64,000 nucleotides of DNA, taken from Collimonas fungivorans Ter331. GTDB lineage: Bacteria; Pseudomonadota; Gammaproteobacteria; Burkholderiales; Burkholderiaceae_D. Position numbers and translations under genes: made by a program. Positions 49,215-57,270 of the stretch are shown piece after piece. The notes under the pieces were generated by a model. The model made no database searches and was not told where the DNA came from. It saw nothing but the letters and a program-made list of their open reading frames with translations. Numbering within the stretch: position 1 is the stretch's first letter; each line of letters begins with the position of its first letter. The DNA lies in assembly GCF_000221045.1 (NCBI RefSeq), contig NC_015856.1, forward strand, positions 2,052,687 to 2,116,686, written 5' to 3'.

Positions 49215-49665
49215 AAAGCGTAGCGGATCGGTGCTGGTGCCGACGGCCAGCGCGCCGTAGCTATCGATAAATTTCCTCGGATTGATGGTTGCCATATGTA
49301 GTGTCTGGCCGAAGCGAAGCTGAGGCCGATTTTTCCTCTCTCATGCGCGACGCCGACAATCAATGCTGTGGTCACCACCTACCAAATACTGTGCACCCGC
49401 CACATTCAAACGGGCAGCTGCCGCCAAATGCACCTTGCAGCTGATCGGACTCTCATATTCTCCAAGTACCAGGCCCTAGCGCGATGCTATCCGACACCAA
49501 GATGCTGTGCTCGATATCCTTGGCGCGGAACATGGTCTTCAACATGTTTGCCTGCAGGTGATGGTCATCGGCGATGAGCGGGGCGTACAGGCGATTTTCG
49601 ATCAACCGGTCCACAGGTAGTTGGGATGGCGCGCCCGGGTCAGGGGCGCCGCGCTAAAGATGATC
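49215..49665 (-). pseudogene. decayed amidohydrolase (NagA-like) gene, C-terminal part
   Basis: Read on the minus strand, pieces of one protein appear in different frames: RHPNYLW (about 49615), ENRLYAPLIADDHHLQANML, FRAKDIEHSILVSDSIAL, a short VAGAQYL block, and ATINPRKFIDSYGALAVGT (about 49232-49288). These match successive blocks of N-acetylglucosamine-6-phosphate deacetylase-like amidohydrolases (DGHHL, LVSDA, NPARFLG-type motifs). At least three frameshifts and a stop interrupt it and the N-terminal half is missing, so it is a relic. The rest of 49122-49838 holds no other gene that I can see. Confidence 0.6.
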
Positions 49666-49781
49666 ATTGACTTGAAGGGCTGGGACGACAGCTTGCAAAA
49701 TAGAAAATGGCTCCTAGGAAATTCATAACATTACTCCAATTGCTTATTGTATAACCATGTCGTTTTATTAAACTTGGGACT

Positions 49782-49798
49782 GAGCGGATTGACCGCTC
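49782..49798. promoter_or_regulatory. inverted repeat upstream of the precursor-peptide gene
   Basis: GAGCGG (49782-49787) and CCGCTC (49793-49798) are perfect arms around ATTGA, 40 bp before the peptide start and just before TACAAT (49801-49806). It could be an operator, or the TACAAT a -10 box. I find no -35 at proper spacing, so the promoter is not settled. Confidence 0.35.
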
Positions 49799-49838
49799 GT
49801 TACAATCTCAACCGTTTAATTAGCATAGGAGAATTATT

Positions 49839-50000
49839 ATGCAAGAAAATAAAACCGCTGTGGCCGACTGTAAAGCCACAGTCGACAGCGAAGCCATCGT
49901 CCAACGAGAAGCCTCGATTGAGGACTTGGGTCTGGAAGTCGTGGAAGACACGCCACAGATCGCCTTAGGTCGCCCGGTTCGTCACATCCGCGCTCAGTAA
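49839..50000 (+). CDS. putative RiPP precursor peptide, 53 aa
   Basis: ATG 49839 follows AGGAG (49827-49831) at 7 nt. The peptide starts MQENKTAVADCKATVDSEA, has an acidic middle (EASIEDLGLEVVEDTPQ, residues 24-40), and ends IALGRPVRHIRAQ. The acidic, helix-prone part looks like a leader, and the C-terminus, with Arg at 45, 48 and 51 and Pro46 and His49, like a core. No Cys or Ser/Thr cluster suits lanthionine or azole formation. The modifying genes and exporter lie right downstream, after a terminator. Precursor status is inferred from size, position and context; it may be cut after LG44 (speculation). Confidence 0.72.
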   Translation: MQENKTAVADCKATVDSEAIVQREASIEDLGLEVVEDTPQIALGRPVRHIRAQ

Positions 50001-50020
50001 GGCTCTAAGTAGAGCAAGCA

Positions 50021-50042
50021 AGGGCGGGTCTCCGCCCTTTTC
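50021..50042 (+). terminator. terminator/attenuator between precursor and enzymes
   Basis: AGGGCGG (50021-50027) pairs with CCGCCCT (50032-50038), loop GTCT, followed by TTTT. It lies about 20 nt after the precursor stop and 50 nt before the next gene. Partial termination here would give more precursor mRNA than enzyme mRNA, an arrangement common in RiPP operons. Confidence 0.78.
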
Positions 50043-50091
50043 CATTCTCCAGCTATCGTCTCGACTAGCCATCACCTAGGAGTGCTTGGGC

Positions 50092-52572
50092 ATGCCACAG
50101 ATCCCTATTGAACGCGGATTTTTCGACCCTGATTCAATTAAGAATCTGGCCCGCTTGTATGAGCACGTTAGCGCGCACGAGCGAGCCGTGGCTGAGTACG
50201 AGTACGATCCGGTTAAATCGCCGCGGCTGATGGAACCACTGCTCCTCAAGCGCTCCTTTGAACCAAAACTGTTCGACGACCACCTGTTCCTCAAGTTGTT
50301 CGAGTGTATTTCGGCCGACGCAGAACGTGCGATCAGCGGACTGTTCCGGGTCTATATCGATGGCATGCTGAGTCCGCAATATGAGAACGAAGTGTTGTCT
50401 ACGAAGCCGCTGCCAGGCGAAGGATTCGAGGCTTATGTCAGCCGAGCAACCGGTGGGCGCAAGTTCGGCATTGTAGTCAACGGGGTCGAGCAATGGTCCG
50501 ACACGCTAGCACGCTTGGCGGCGCGCTTGTTTGCACCGATCGTGGAGGCCCAGGGTGCAGCACGCAGCACGATCGAGGTTACGCTGTTCATCGGCAACTA
50601 CGGCTACACCCCTTTCGGCATTCATATCGACGATCCCTACACCTCGGTGGTGCATTTTCATGCTGGACCGACCACGAAGGAAATGACTCTCTTCGGCATC
50701 AAAGAATTTCATCTTCTGAATGGAGTAACTAAGAATTGCTTTCAGCCGCAGAAGTTGATTCCGCATGGTCGCACCTTCGCAATCGAGTCGGGCGACGTGT
50801 TTCTGCTGCCCCCGCACTGCTATCACATCGGCAGCACTGAAGGCTTCTCGATCGGTGTGGCATTTGCGCTGTCGAAATACTCCGGTGCGACGATGACCAA
50901 ACAAATCTTGCAGCGTGCAGTCGGTGAAAAACATATGACTGGCTCGCTAGATGACGTGATCGGCCGGGCGCAGGCAGATGGTGTGTCGCTGTCCGACTGG
51001 TTGCGGCGTATGGGCAACGAATATGTTGTCCAGGCGCGCAGCAGGCGGAATTTGCGGTATTCATTTCTGTGTTCTACCGAGCCAGAGGCGACTCCGTGGC
51101 AGCTGTGGGAGCGCGATCCGGACTTTCCGTTGTCTCAGCTAGAAGAGGGTGACGACCTACTGTTGTTTGCGCGCGGTAACCGCGTGCGTCTGGCGCGCAA
51201 CGAGTTAACGCTACGCTTGGTGGCGGCACTACCGTACACGGCATTCAGTATCGAGCAGCTTTACAGCGCACTGCACGGCGATGTATCGCGCGATGCACTT
51301 TCGACGTTGGTGCATCAGCTGGTTCGTGTGGGTGGCGTGCGTCGCATAACCGCAGCAGAGGAGGATTGCCAGCTGCTTCATGCGCCTCATTGTCACTCAT
51401 TGGTATCGAATAGCATGGACATCGATCCATCCTGGGCGCGACGACTCGTTGTCATGTCGGAGCAATTGAGCGTGTGTGCGCATCTGCCCGGCGTGATGCC
51501 CGGATACGACCAGGTACGCGAGATCATCGCTGAGATGTTCACTCGCTTCACGCCACAAGAGCTGCCGCGCTCGCGTGCCTGGGTCGATGGCGGCCAGCTC
51601 TACACAATTACCGATGCCCTCGTCGAGTTAGCCGATAAACCCGGCCTGACGCTGGCACAGCGACTTGCCAAGGCGTGTCGGTCGCTGCACTATTGTGTGA
51701 CTGTCAATGGCCTGTCAGCGTGGCACGAGCCCTTCGCGCAGCACATGCAGATACGCATGCTGGATCCGCTGTTCGCCGAATTGAACGGTGCACCAGCCTG
51801 TGGCACTGATTTCTATACGTTCATCGGCAACTATGGCTACACACCCTTTGGTGTGCACGATGACACAGATCAGTCACTGCTGTGGCATCTGGGGCCGGCA
51901 TCGAAGGTGGCCTATATTTGGCCGCGTGCGCGCTACGTTGAACTGACCGGTGGTACGCTGGCGACCGTGGATTACGAGGCGCTGTTGCCTTATGCGCAAC
52001 GTTACGAGTTGCGGCCCGGAGATCTGTTGTTTATCCCGATGGGTGACTTCCATGTCCTCGAAACGCGCAAGTTTTCGTGCACCATGGGGCTGACGCTGTT
52101 TCCGGAGGACGTGCGACTCGAGTGCGCCGAGGCGTTGCGCCTATTGGCGCCGGACGAGCGCGCGTTGCAGGCGATGGCACAAGCGCCGGTCACGCTCGAT
52201 CAATGGGCCAGCTTGCGTCGCATGGCAGTGCAGAGCAATGGTTACATGATCACGCCGCCGCAATTGGACTCCATGTGGGGTGTCGTTCCAGACGCGGCAT
52301 CACTGCGCCGCTGCACGCTGCGCATCCGGCCGTCGTGTCCATTGCGCACTGCCGAGGTCGCCGGCCGCCAGGTATTGTTTGTGCGTGGCCGCGTGATCTG
52401 GGGGCGGCCGAACGCCTTATTCGGCCATCTCTGCGAGGCGCTCGCCAGTGGCGAACAGATACCGTTTGAGGTGCTGGAACAGCAGTTGTCTGGCACGGTG
52501 CAGGCAGAGGCCGTGGTCGATCTGGTACGCAAGATTGCGACATTAGGTGGGGTGTTAATTGAGCAGCATTGA
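50092..52572 (+). CDS. double JmjC/cupin protein with two winged-helix-like modules (putative peptide hydroxylase)
   Basis: An 826-aa protein with an internal duplication. JmjC domain 1 (about 70-262) has the Fe(II) triad H178-x-D180 and H245. JmjC domain 2 (about 458-672) has H589-x-D591 and H654. Both share the identical block FIGNYGYTPFG before the HxD. After each comes a short winged-helix-like module (about 355-420 and 757-822: a beta strand, helices, then LVRVGGVRRI or IATLGGVLIEQ), resembling the wHTH of YcfD-type oxygenases and also the PqqD-like RRE of RiPP enzymes. ATG 50092 has AGGAG 9 nt upstream, better than TTG 50086. Likely hydroxylates the precursor; whether both active sites work is unknown. 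Confidence 0.78.
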   Translation: MPQIPIERGFFDPDSIKNLARLYEHVSAHERAVAEYEYDPVKSPRLMEPLLLKRSFEPKLFDDHLFLKLFECISADAERAISGLFRVYIDGMLSPQYENEVLSTKPLPGEGFEAYVSRATGGRKFGIVVNGVEQWSDTLARLAARLFAPIVEAQGAARSTIEVTLFIGNYGYTPFGIHIDDPYTSVVHFHAGPTTKEMTLFGIKEFHLLNGVTKNCFQPQKLIPHGRTFAIESGDVFLLPPHCYHIGSTEGFSIGVAFALSKYSGATMTKQILQRAVGEKHMTGSLDDVIGRAQADGVSLSDWLRRMGNEYVVQARSRRNLRYSFLCSTEPEATPWQLWERDPDFPLSQLEEGDDLLLFARGNRVRLARNELTLRLVAALPYTAFSIEQLYSALHGDVSRDALSTLVHQLVRVGGVRRITAAEEDCQLLHAPHCHSLVSNSMDIDPSWARRLVVMSEQLSVCAHLPGVMPGYDQVREIIAEMFTRFTPQELPRSRAWVDGGQLYTITDALVELADKPGLTLAQRLAKACRSLHYCVTVNGLSAWHEPFAQHMQIRMLDPLFAELNGAPACGTDFYTFIGNYGYTPFGVHDDTDQSLLWHLGPASKVAYIWPRARYVELTGGTLATVDYEALLPYAQRYELRPGDLLFIPMGDFHVLETRKFSCTMGLTLFPEDVRLECAEALRLLAPDERALQAMAQAPVTLDQWASLRRMAVQSNGYMITPPQLDSMWGVVPDAASLRRCTLRIRPSCPLRTAEVAGRQVLFVRGRVIWGRPNALFGHLCEALASGEQIPFEVLEQQLSGTVQAEAVVDLVRKIATLGGVLIEQH

Positions 52573-55147
52573 TCTGCGCTTCCGCTCGGCTCTACAATCG
52601 GTGTGGCAGCGCAGCGTAGCTGGCTTTGCCGAGCTGGGTATCGCGGTGCCAAAGCCGATCGCACTCGCAGAGCGCGGCGAGAACGTTGGTCGCTATCTAT
52701 GGGCTGCGATTTGCGCAGGTGCGCCTTGGAGTACTGTCGGCATGGTGATCGCTACGCTGCTGGGGACGGCCGGCAACCTCGGTCAGTCCTTCGTGCTCGG
52801 GCAGGTTGCTGAGCAGGCGCTGGGCGGACAGCGCCTGCTGGTCACTTGGCTATTGTTGGCGCTGATGACGCTGTGGCTAGCGGGGCCGTTGCTGCAAGTA
52901 CTGCATAGCTTGGCGCGTCTGTATGCGAGCCAAAACCTGCGCATCGTCGTGACTGACCATCTTACCGCACGGCTGATGCACGCGCGACCGCGACAGGTGG
53001 CCGATAATGCCGTGGGCAATCTGGTCGAGCGCATCGAACTTGCGTCGACTAGCCTTCCAGGTGTGGTCTGCACGGCTGCCGACACACTGGTCAAACTCTT
53101 GTCGGTGACGGTATTGGCGAGTCTCGTGTTGGCGGGCGTGTCGCCCTCGATGGCGCTGCTGGCTGGAGCATGGATGTTGACGGCGCTGCTGCTGTCGAGC
53201 TATCTGGCTTATACCGGAATGAACATCGTCGAGAACGCAAGCGACGCGCACGCTAAGGTGATCGCAGACCTCGCCGAGATCATCACCAACGTTCCTCTGA
53301 TCCGCAGTTTCACTGCGCAGGCGATGGAGCGCCGCCGTTTCGGCACAGTGCTGCGGGCTGACCTCTACGCTTGCCGTCGCGTGCGTAGCTATTGGGTCTT
53401 CGTTCTGTTGATTGAAGCCGCGTACAAGTGGCTATTTGGTTTAACCGTCGCGATCTATACAGTGCAGCAGTACGGTGCGGGCATTTTGCCCCTGCCGCAG
53501 TTGATCACGATCTGCTCGCTGATCATCGCACTGAGCTGGCATTTTGAATCTGTTGCCTTCCATTTTGTGGATCTTTTCGATGCACTGGGCGTGCTGCGGT
53601 CGGGATTGCGTGAGCTGTCTGTGATCGAAGTTGATCTTGGTCTCGATAGCCAGCCGCTGCCTAAGCCCGGTCACGTTGTGCTGGAGAACGTGACCGCGTC
53701 GTACAATCACGTCGAGATGCTGCGCGATGTGAGCCTGCGGATCGAGCCGGGTAGCAAGGTCGGTATCGTCGGGCCGTCGGGTTCTGGTAAGTCAACGCTG
53801 CTGGCGGTGTTACGTGGCGATCTGAAGCCGGATCTAGGGCGCGTCGAACTGCATGGCGCGCCACTGGCGGACTGCTCGGCCGGACAGCTGGCTCGTGCAT
53901 CGAGTGAGGCGGTGCAGAACGCACTGATGTTCAATCGCAGTGTGCGCGAAAACATTGCCTACGGGGCGTCAGAGTCGGCGATGAAGACGATCGAACATGC
54001 CCTGTCGGCGGCGCAGGCGCTGCAATTAGTGCAGGGCCTCTCGAGGGGCATAGAGACCGAGGTCGGTGAGCGCGGCGCGTCGTTGTCCACCGGTGAACGG
54101 CAGCGGCTAAGCATCGCACGCGCGCTGCTCAAGCACGCGCCGCTAGTTGTATTCGATGAGGCCACCTCATCCATCGACACGATCTCCGAAACGCGTATCA
54201 TCGACTACTTGGTCGACGACACACCTGGGCGCACCGTCATCGTCGTCACGCACCGTGTGGCTACGCTCGAACGCTTCGACCAGATTGTGGTGATGAACCA
54301 GGGCCGCATCGTCGACGCCGGCTCGCCGCAGGAGCTGCTTGCCCGCAATACGCTGTTCCAGCAGCTACTGCGCCACGAAGACGATAGCCGCGGCATCCGC
54401 CATCCGCACATGTCTCAGACCTCATTTCCCACCGAACCCACGCTACTGAAGGGTGCGACATACCACTGGCAAGCGCATCGCCGTTGGACTTGGGACTTCA
54501 TCTCCAGCAGGGGTGGTGACCTGCTGACGCTGACCGATACACAGGGCGAGCCGGCCGGCGAAGTACGGTTGGCCGATTACATGCGGGCGATACGTTATGG
54601 TAAGAAACCTTTGGCGTCGCTTTATGCCTCCGGTTGGCGTTTCTTCGAGCAGCACCCAGACATGCTGGCTGACTTCAGTGAGCCGTCCGAAGCACAGCCC
54701 GATGTGCTGCAGCGTATTCCGCAGCGCTTGTTCAAGCCGTTGCTATGGATCTTCATCGGACCAGAAGGGTCAGGCACAAGCTTGCACTACGATGTGCTTG
54801 ACACCCATGCCTGGCTGGCAGTGATTCGTGGTCGTAAGCGGATCGCATTGCATCCGCCAGCATTACTCGTTGCCGACTACAACAAGCACCGTGCCGACGC
54901 TGTTGTCGTGTTGCGCGAGCGCCGTGATCAGGGACATTGGCGTTACTTCGAGCAGGAACCGGGTGACCTGCTATTGATCCCGGCTGGCTGGTGGCACGAG
55001 GTCGTTAACGAAGGCTTGACGTTGGGCTTGACCCGTAATTTCGCGACGCCCGACATATGCAACCGCGTGGTGCAGGCCGCGCACGCGCAAGGATTGGCGT
55101 CGCTACAGCCTTGGATGGAAGAAATGCGAGAGGAGGCGCTACCGTGA
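52559..55147 (+). CDS. ABC exporter fused to a C-terminal JmjC/cupin domain
   Basis: An 862-aa fusion starting at TTG 52559 (AGGTGGGG 6 nt before it), overlapping the previous gene by 14 bases. Residues about 55-340 are an ABC transmembrane domain with six helices. Residues 370-605 are the ATPase: Walker A GPSGSGKST (405-413), signature LSTGE (509-513), Walker B VVFDEATS and H565. Residues about 625-845 are a JmjC domain with H743-x-D745, and H813 in AGWWHEVVNEG. There is no N-terminal C39 peptidase domain. I infer an exporter of the modified peptide that carries an oxygenase at the cytoplasmic side; I know of no such fusion. Confidence 0.85.
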   Translation: MSSIDLRFRSALQSVWQRSVAGFAELGIAVPKPIALAERGENVGRYLWAAICAGAPWSTVGMVIATLLGTAGNLGQSFVLGQVAEQALGGQRLLVTWLLLALMTLWLAGPLLQVLHSLARLYASQNLRIVVTDHLTARLMHARPRQVADNAVGNLVERIELASTSLPGVVCTAADTLVKLLSVTVLASLVLAGVSPSMALLAGAWMLTALLLSSYLAYTGMNIVENASDAHAKVIADLAEIITNVPLIRSFTAQAMERRRFGTVLRADLYACRRVRSYWVFVLLIEAAYKWLFGLTVAIYTVQQYGAGILPLPQLITICSLIIALSWHFESVAFHFVDLFDALGVLRSGLRELSVIEVDLGLDSQPLPKPGHVVLENVTASYNHVEMLRDVSLRIEPGSKVGIVGPSGSGKSTLLAVLRGDLKPDLGRVELHGAPLADCSAGQLARASSEAVQNALMFNRSVRENIAYGASESAMKTIEHALSAAQALQLVQGLSRGIETEVGERGASLSTGERQRLSIARALLKHAPLVVFDEATSSIDTISETRIIDYLVDDTPGRTVIVVTHRVATLERFDQIVVMNQGRIVDAGSPQELLARNTLFQQLLRHEDDSRGIRHPHMSQTSFPTEPTLLKGATYHWQAHRRWTWDFISSRGGDLLTLTDTQGEPAGEVRLADYMRAIRYGKKPLASLYASGWRFFEQHPDMLADFSEPSEAQPDVLQRIPQRLFKPLLWIFIGPEGSGTSLHYDVLDTHAWLAVIRGRKRIALHPPALLVADYNKHRADAVVVLRERRDQGHWRYFEQEPGDLLLIPAGWWHEVVNEGLTLGLTRNFATPDICNRVVQAAHAQGLASLQPWMEEMREEALP

Positions 55148-56400
55148 CGACCGACTACGCTAATCACTATCGCGTACACCCGCGGCTGCGCTGGGAGCTC
55201 GCTGGCGATGGGCGGGTCGAGATGCGTCTGCCGTTCGGCAGCAAGCGTCTACGTGCAGCTGAATCCATCGCGACACTGCTGAAACGCGCTGCAGAAGAAC
55301 CGCCGAAAACTGGCGATGTGCTGGCTCAGTGCCTGGGCACCAGTGTGTTCGAGACACTGGTGAAGTACCTCTTCTTGTTGCCAGAGAGCCAAGCAGACGC
55401 GCTTGGCGGCGGATTGTGCATACCGGCTGCACGGCCCGCCGGATGCGCGTTGCCAGTGTACGATCTCGATATGCTCATCGAAGACGATCTGGTGTTGCTA
55501 CACGTGCCAATCGCTACAACGGCCGAGGGAAAAGTCTCGGTGGCTAGTGGAGGCCGCTGGGTACGCACGCACTTGGCTCAGTCGATTGAGTCGCCGCTTG
55601 GGGCATCGGCTCGGCAAGGAGTATTGTTAGACCTCGATTTTGGTTGTCAACTCGATACTGCGTCAATGCGCCTGTTCGATGTGGGTGATGTGGTTCACCA
55701 GCCGCTCCAGGATCGAGCGAGCGACATCGGCGAACGCGCTGCTTATGTGTGTCGGACGATCGTCACCCGCGGAGCGCGGCCGTTGATCTTAGGTGGTGAC
55801 CACGCGCTAGCCTACTACAGCGTCGGCGCGCTGGCTCAGCGCTACCCGAGGCTGGGGGTGCTGCAGATCGATGCGCACCCGGATCTATATACGGTCGGCG
55901 CAGTCTGCGATGAACGGCTCAATCACGCCAACGTGATGCATTGGGTGCGCCGCATGCCGCACGTGCTGGCGCTGTGGCAGGTAGGGGTGCGCGACTTCTT
56001 CCATCAGCCGACCGAACGAGTTGCCTGCGTGCACGATCCGAAGGTGCAAGTACTGTCAGCTTTCGAGGCCGAGACCAGCGGCTACCAGCGACTTCTCGAC
56101 GGCATGGATCCGTCCTTGCCCTGGTTTGTTACGTTCGACGTCGATGCGCTCGCGCTCGCCGATTATCCGCAGACCGCTACACCTGTGCTCGGCGGGCTCA
56201 GCCTTTATCCGTTGCTAGCTTGTTTCGAGCGGCTGTTTCATGAGTTTCACATCGTCGGCATGGAGTTCGTCGAGATCGGTGATGCGCCACCAGAGGCGCA
56301 TGGCACCGCGGCGATCGCGGCTCGCCTAGCCAGCCGTTACCTCTTTCACCTGCGTAAAGTCACGCCTACGCGGGATCTGCTGTATTCAACGATCGTCTAG
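55144..56400 (+). CDS. arginase/ureohydrolase-family enzyme (putative peptide arginase)
   Basis: A 418-aa protein starting at GTG 55144 (AGGAGG 7 nt before it; GTGA overlap with the exporter stop). An N-terminal region of about 150 residues, with a winged-helix-like stretch around 22-80, precedes a ureohydrolase domain. All six Mn ligands are visible: H220 in ILGGDHA, D243, H245 and D247 in DAHPD, and D332 and D334 in FDVDALALADYP. The domain order differs from free arginases and agmatinases, which lack such an N-terminus. With the Arg-rich peptide upstream I infer Arg-to-ornithine conversion on the peptide, as done by RiPP peptide arginases such as OspR. Hydrolysis of a small guanidine compound is the alternative. 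Confidence 0.8.
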   Translation: MTTDYANHYRVHPRLRWELAGDGRVEMRLPFGSKRLRAAESIATLLKRAAEEPPKTGDVLAQCLGTSVFETLVKYLFLLPESQADALGGGLCIPAARPAGCALPVYDLDMLIEDDLVLLHVPIATTAEGKVSVASGGRWVRTHLAQSIESPLGASARQGVLLDLDFGCQLDTASMRLFDVGDVVHQPLQDRASDIGERAAYVCRTIVTRGARPLILGGDHALAYYSVGALAQRYPRLGVLQIDAHPDLYTVGAVCDERLNHANVMHWVRRMPHVLALWQVGVRDFFHQPTERVACVHDPKVQVLSAFEAETSGYQRLLDGMDPSLPWFVTFDVDALALADYPQTATPVLGGLSLYPLLACFERLFHEFHIVGMEFVEIGDAPPEAHGTAAIAARLASRYLFHLRKVTPTRDLLYSTIV

Positions 56401-56410
56401 GAACACTGTG

Positions 56411-57073
56411 ATGCCCGATCTCTATGACCTGCTGCTGCACTTGCCAGGCGTTGTGCCAGCCGAGGAGTGTGACATCATCATACGCAGTTTCGACGAGTTG
56501 CAGCAACGGGGCGGTGCCTATCGCGAGTCGTCGATGGATGCGAGCTCTGGCCGGCGTGTCGAATCGACCTTCAACGCAGTGTCACTGCCGCCCGGTTCCA
56601 TGGCGTTTGAGGCGGCGCACCGGCGCACTTGGACTGCGCTAAAGGCCTGGCTCGACTATCTCGAGGCACAAGGGCGCTACAACACCAAACTACTTCGTAG
56701 GTCGCTGCGCTATTCGCACGACTACCGCGTGCTGCGTTACGCCATGGGCGCGCAAATCCATCCACACACCGACTGGGATGAGTTCACGCTCGCTAGCTGC
56801 ACGCTCGCACTGAACGACGACTACACCGGCGGTGAGTTCGGCTTCTTCAACGATGACCGGCGCATCCGCTTGAACCGGGGCGACGCACTGATCTGGCCCG
56901 CCGACTGCTTCTGGGTGCACAGAGTGACGCCAGTTAAATCAGGTATACGCTATGGCGTCAACAGCTTCATCACGTCAATGCCTGAGGTGATGAAGTCGAA
57001 GGTGGCTGACGAACTCAACGCGCGACCGAAGCAGGAATGGGACTCGGTCTATCGTCACCACTTCGTCGAATGA
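56411..57073 (+). CDS. 2OG/Fe(II) dioxygenase, prolyl-4-hydroxylase type
   Basis: A 220-aa protein starting at ATG 56411 (AGGAA 7 nt upstream; a GTG lies just before). The double-stranded beta-helix core has H119-x-D121 in HPHTDWDE, distal H170 in DCFWVHRVTP, and the 2-oxoglutarate-binding R180. YTGGEFGFF and RGDALIWPA are typical of P4H-like oxygenases. It follows the arginase gene by 10 bp. It may hydroxylate the peptide, for example Pro46 (inference). The following 57074-57270 is AT-rich and holds no gene. Confidence 0.85.
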   Translation: MPDLYDLLLHLPGVVPAEECDIIIRSFDELQQRGGAYRESSMDASSGRRVESTFNAVSLPPGSMAFEAAHRRTWTALKAWLDYLEAQGRYNTKLLRRSLRYSHDYRVLRYAMGAQIHPHTDWDEFTLASCTLALNDDYTGGEFGFFNDDRRIRLNRGDALIWPADCFWVHRVTPVKSGIRYGVNSFITSMPEVMKSKVADELNARPKQEWDSVYRHHFVE

Positions 57074-57270
57074 ATTGGTGACGACGAATGTTTTTGCCAA
57101 GTACCGCCAAGTAACTGACTTATTTTCTCGCCCGAGATTCAGTGTCGCCAAGCTGAGGAATACGGTAGTTAAAATAGTTCCGTTTTCGCGGGAATAACGA
57201 TGGCGCATGGACGACAGCGGAAATTCTTGTCACTAATAAAAGGTTAGTGGTGCTGGTTGGATGCATTTTC

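Noticed and set aside
49740-49838. A sigma-70 promoter for the precursor gene
   Set aside because: TACAAT and TATAAC boxes are visible but neither has a -35 at 16-18 bp; left as an unresolved inverted repeat.
55057-55146. Upstream ATG for the arginase-like gene
   Set aside because: It would lie inside the exporter gene with a composition unlike the protein; GTG 55144 has an AGGAGG site and a GTGA overlap.
49839-57073. Lanthipeptide, lasso or thiazole cluster
   Set aside because: No LanB/LanM, asparagine-synthetase-like lasso cyclase, YcaO or radical SAM gene is present, and the peptide lacks the needed Cys/Ser/Thr pattern.
57200-57247. 15-codon ORF after the dioxygenase gene, as a second precursor
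   Set aside because: Its ribosome site is weak, it is very short, and it shows no likeness to the 53-aa peptide.
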